Origin: Henriciella mobilis
GTDB lineage: Bacteria; Pseudomonadota; Alphaproteobacteria; Caulobacterales; Hyphomonadaceae
Reading direction: 5' to 3'
Length of the DNA: 64,000 nt
NCBI RefSeq assembly: GCF_003576315.1
Contig: NZ_QWFZ01000003.1
Location: 248,001-312,000 of the forward strand
A model generated the notes under the pieces. That model was not told the DNA's origin. It saw only the letters and a program-made list of their open reading frames with translations, and made no database searches. Shown piece by piece: positions 62,251-64,000 of the stretch (its first letter is position 1; every line of letters begins with the position of its first letter). A program made the position numbers and the translations under genes.

Positions 62251-62622
62251 CTACGGCCTGAACGCAAAGCGGCCATAGCCGGCGAACGACACCAGCATAC
62301 AGCAGCCTGTCGAGATCGCCGTGGCGAGAATGGGCGGACAGGCCGGAACGAGAAACAGGATGGCGGCAAAGAGCCCGTAATTCAGCGCTGCCACGCCCAG
62401 CGCGACGAGAGCGTAGCGCCCGGCTTCTTGCAGCTGGCTGCCAGTGCTCTGGCCAAAGGTGATCGCGCGGTTGAGCCGCCAGGTGACGAACATGGCCAGG
62501 GCAATCGAAACGGCCCGGGCCGTAAACGGGCTCGCCCCCAAGTGTATCAACAGGGTCAGCATGCCGGCATCGACGATGAAGCCGAGCCCCCCGATCAGTG
62601 CGAAACGGAGAAACCTGCTCAT
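62251..62622 (-). CDS. GtrA-like membrane protein
   Basis: About 123 residues with four membrane helices. GtrA pattern: RFALIGGLGFIVDAGMLTLL, then the cytoplasmic TWRLNRAITFG motif and a C-terminal SFAGYGRFAF. GtrA-like proteins are thought to flip or assist polyprenyl-linked sugars and are usually paired with a Dpm1-like transferase, which is the upstream gene here (14 bases between). Confidence 0.85.
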   Translation of the reverse strand: MSRFLRFALIGGLGFIVDAGMLTLLIHLGASPFTARAVSIALAMFVTWRLNRAITFGQSTGSQLQEAGRYALVALGVAALNYGLFAAILFLVPACPPILATAISTGCCMLVSFAGYGRFAFRP

Positions 62623-62636
62623 CGGGACGGGCGGTC

Positions 62637-63617
62637 TCACGCCTGCCAGTCTCCGGGCGGGTAGCTGAGGAAAACCGAGCGCTTGGCCTCGACGCGCGCC
62701 CGCGCAAGGCTGTCGAGGACAAGGCCGCAAACGGCGGTCACCGTCCCGATGATGATCAGGCCGGTCGCCAGAATGGCCGTCGGCACGCGCGGGACGAGGC
62801 CGGTTTCGAAATAGGTGATGAAGAGCGGCACCGAAAGGCCGAGCGCCAGCAGCGCCAGCACGATGCCGATGGCACCGAAGAAGGCGGCCGGGCGGGTTTC
62901 CTTCGCCAGCGTCATGAACAGGCCGAGAATACGCAGGCCATCCCGGAACGTCCGCAGCTTCGAGGCCGAATCCTCGTGCCGGACACCATAGGGCGTCGGA
63001 CGCTCAAGTGTCGGCACGCCGATCTGGCAGGCATGGACCGACATTTCCGTCTCGATCTCGAAGCCGCTGGAAACGGCCGGGAAGGACTTGGCGAACCGGC
63101 GCGAGAAGACGCGGTAGCCGGAGAAGATGTCGGTGAACTGGCGCCCGAACATCGTGTTGAACAGGATGTTGAAGACGCGGTTGCCAAAGGCGTGCCCGCC
63201 GCGTCCGGCATCGCGGGTCACATTGGCCCGCGTACCCACGACCATGTCGACATGGTTGCGCTTCATCAGTTCGATCAGCGTTGGCGCCATGGACGCGTCA
63301 TAGGTCCCGTCACCGTCGGCCATGACATAGATGTCGGCTTCGACATCCGCGAAGATGCGCTGCACGACATAGCCCTTGCCCTGCCGGGTTTCGGTTCGCA
63401 CACGCGCGCCTGCCCGGCGGGCGATATCGGCCGTGCCATCGGTGGAGTTGTTGTCGAAGACGTAGATCTCGGCTTCGGGGAGGGCTTTCCGGAAAGCTTC
63501 GATGACAGACGCGATCGTCGCCGCCTCATTGTAACAGGGCAGCGTGACCGCCACGCGGGGGGTGGCGGTGTCGACCTGCGGCGACGGTGCGCGCGTACTT
63601 GCTGTCACGCCACTCAT
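62637..63617 (-). CDS. Polyprenyl-phosphate glycosyltransferase (GT2, Dpm1-like) with C-terminal membrane helices
   Basis: About 326 residues. GT-A domain: VAVTLPCYNEAATIASVIEA, DNNSTDGTADIARR and the metal site YVMADGDGTYDASM, with IFSGYRVFSRRFAKSFP later. Two C-terminal helices (AIGIVLALLALGLSVPLFIT and ILATGLIIIGTVTAVCGLVL). Most likely makes polyprenyl-phosphate-sugar, to be flipped with GtrA and used by a GT-C enzyme. ATG 63617 is preferred; the frame extends to 63656. Confidence 0.85.
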   Translation of the reverse strand: MSGVTASTRAPSPQVDTATPRVAVTLPCYNEAATIASVIEAFRKALPEAEIYVFDNNSTDGTADIARRAGARVRTETRQGKGYVVQRIFADVEADIYVMADGDGTYDASMAPTLIELMKRNHVDMVVGTRANVTRDAGRGGHAFGNRVFNILFNTMFGRQFTDIFSGYRVFSRRFAKSFPAVSSGFEIETEMSVHACQIGVPTLERPTPYGVRHEDSASKLRTFRDGLRILGLFMTLAKETRPAAFFGAIGIVLALLALGLSVPLFITYFETGLVPRVPTAILATGLIIIGTVTAVCGLVLDSLARARVEAKRSVFLSYPPGDWQA

Positions 63618-63682
63618 CCAGTCAGCCTTTCCGTAACCACATTCGTTGCATAACAAGGCCTGGTGAACACCTCGTTACGAAG

Positions 63683-64000
63683 ATGACACGAACAAGAAGC
63701 GCGCCCATGACACCTGCCGATCCGACCCGTCAGACACCGGTCTGGCCTATTGTGGTGTTTATCCTGGTTGCGCTCGCCTATGGCCTTTCGCAGGCCGGAC
63801 CCGCCCTTGGCGGGGATCTTCGCGGCAGTGACGACATGATGCGCATGCAGCAGGTTCGCGACCTCATCGCAGGCCAGAGCTGGAGCGATGTCGACCAGTC
63901 GCGCCTCATGACCCAGGAAGGCGGAGCGATGCACTGGTCGCGCCTGCCCGACCTGTTCCTCGCCGCTATCGTCCTGCTCGCCCAGCCGCTGACCGGGCGC
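63683..64000 (+). CDS. Membrane protein, N-terminal part (truncated by the window edge)
   Basis: The frame runs from ATG 63683 (or 63707) to the end. The first hydrophobic helix is PVWPIVVFILVALAYGLSQA, then an acidic loop LGGDLRGSDDMMRMQQVRDL and SRLMTQEGGAMHWSRLPDLF, then a second helix. An Asp pair in the first periplasmic loop plus HWSR downstream fits GT-C-type transferases and would complete a GT2-GtrA-GT-C set, but the rest is missing, so this is inference. Confidence 0.55.
   Translation, partial: MTRTRSAPMTPADPTRQTPVWPIVVFILVALAYGLSQAGPALGGDLRGSDDMMRMQQVRDLIAGQSWSDVDQSRLMTQEGGAMHWSRLPDLFLAAIVLLAQPLTGR

Overview
The window looks like the chromosome of a high-GC alphaproteobacterium, most likely a Hyphomonadaceae/Caulobacterales-type organism. 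The evidence is gene order and family content: tsaB-rimI-fur-miaB-phoH-ybeY-corC-lnt-xre-metK, rimP-nusA-ylxR-infB-rbfA-truB-rpsO-pnp, FYDLN protein-tRNA-Ala-aroA-cmk-rpsA-ihfB, a Mur-type Fur, DUF1150 and fabA/fabI. No plasmid, phage or CRISPR locus is visible. The genus is inferred from synteny and was not tested by a search.

Layout. 1-8.8 kb: tRNA modification, rRNA maturation and envelope housekeeping genes, ending at metK with a strong terminator. 8.9-13.2 kb: a four-gene membrane glycoconjugate module inserted between metK and trmB. 13.3-15.6 kb: trmB (apparent CTG start), a secreted TonB-C-domain protein and a cold-shock gene with its own promoter. 15.7-22.4 kb: the rimP-nusA-ylxR-infB-rbfA translation block. 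22.5-27.3 kb: an accessory interval that splits rbfA from truB, with palindromic repeats, a DUF6471 remnant, an MscS channel and mntP. 27.4-33.1 kb: truB, rpsO and pnp, again split by an insertion carrying a P-II protein fused to a ribbon-helix-helix DNA-binding domain, a divergent small YRG-motif protein, and two BIME-like repeat pairs. 33.3-39.9 kb: a CAP-domain exported protein, a DUF559 nuclease sandwiched between repeat pairs, a uridine-kinase-like gene, flavin/NAD(P) oxidoreductases, YjhX, and a GFA gene broken by an amber codon. 40-47.2 kb: fabA-fabI, a D-2-hydroxyacid dehydrogenase, an S9 peptidase, DUF1150 and a flavoprotein reductase. 47.5-55.7 kb: tRNA-Ala(GGC), FYDLN protein, aroA, a three-gene insertion (NmrA-like, macro domain, PLP enzyme), cmk, rpsA, ihfB, mscL. 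55.8-60.9 kb: a divergent zinc module (ZrgA-like/ABC/DUF3299 against ZIP and HupE/UreJ-2) around a Zur-box-like palindrome. 61-64 kb: two unknown proteins, then GtrA and a Dpm1-like glycosyltransferase opposite a truncated membrane protein.

How the parts fit. Most of the window is core information processing plus envelope and fatty-acid genes. Accessory genes sit at the joints of the conserved blocks, and those joints are where the dispersed repeats cluster. The most interesting items are the RHH-P-II fusion with a palindromic candidate operator in its divergent promoter region, the DUF559 gene boxed in by BIME repeats, the trmB CTG start, and a palindromic element inserted twice in frame inside a protein-coding gene.
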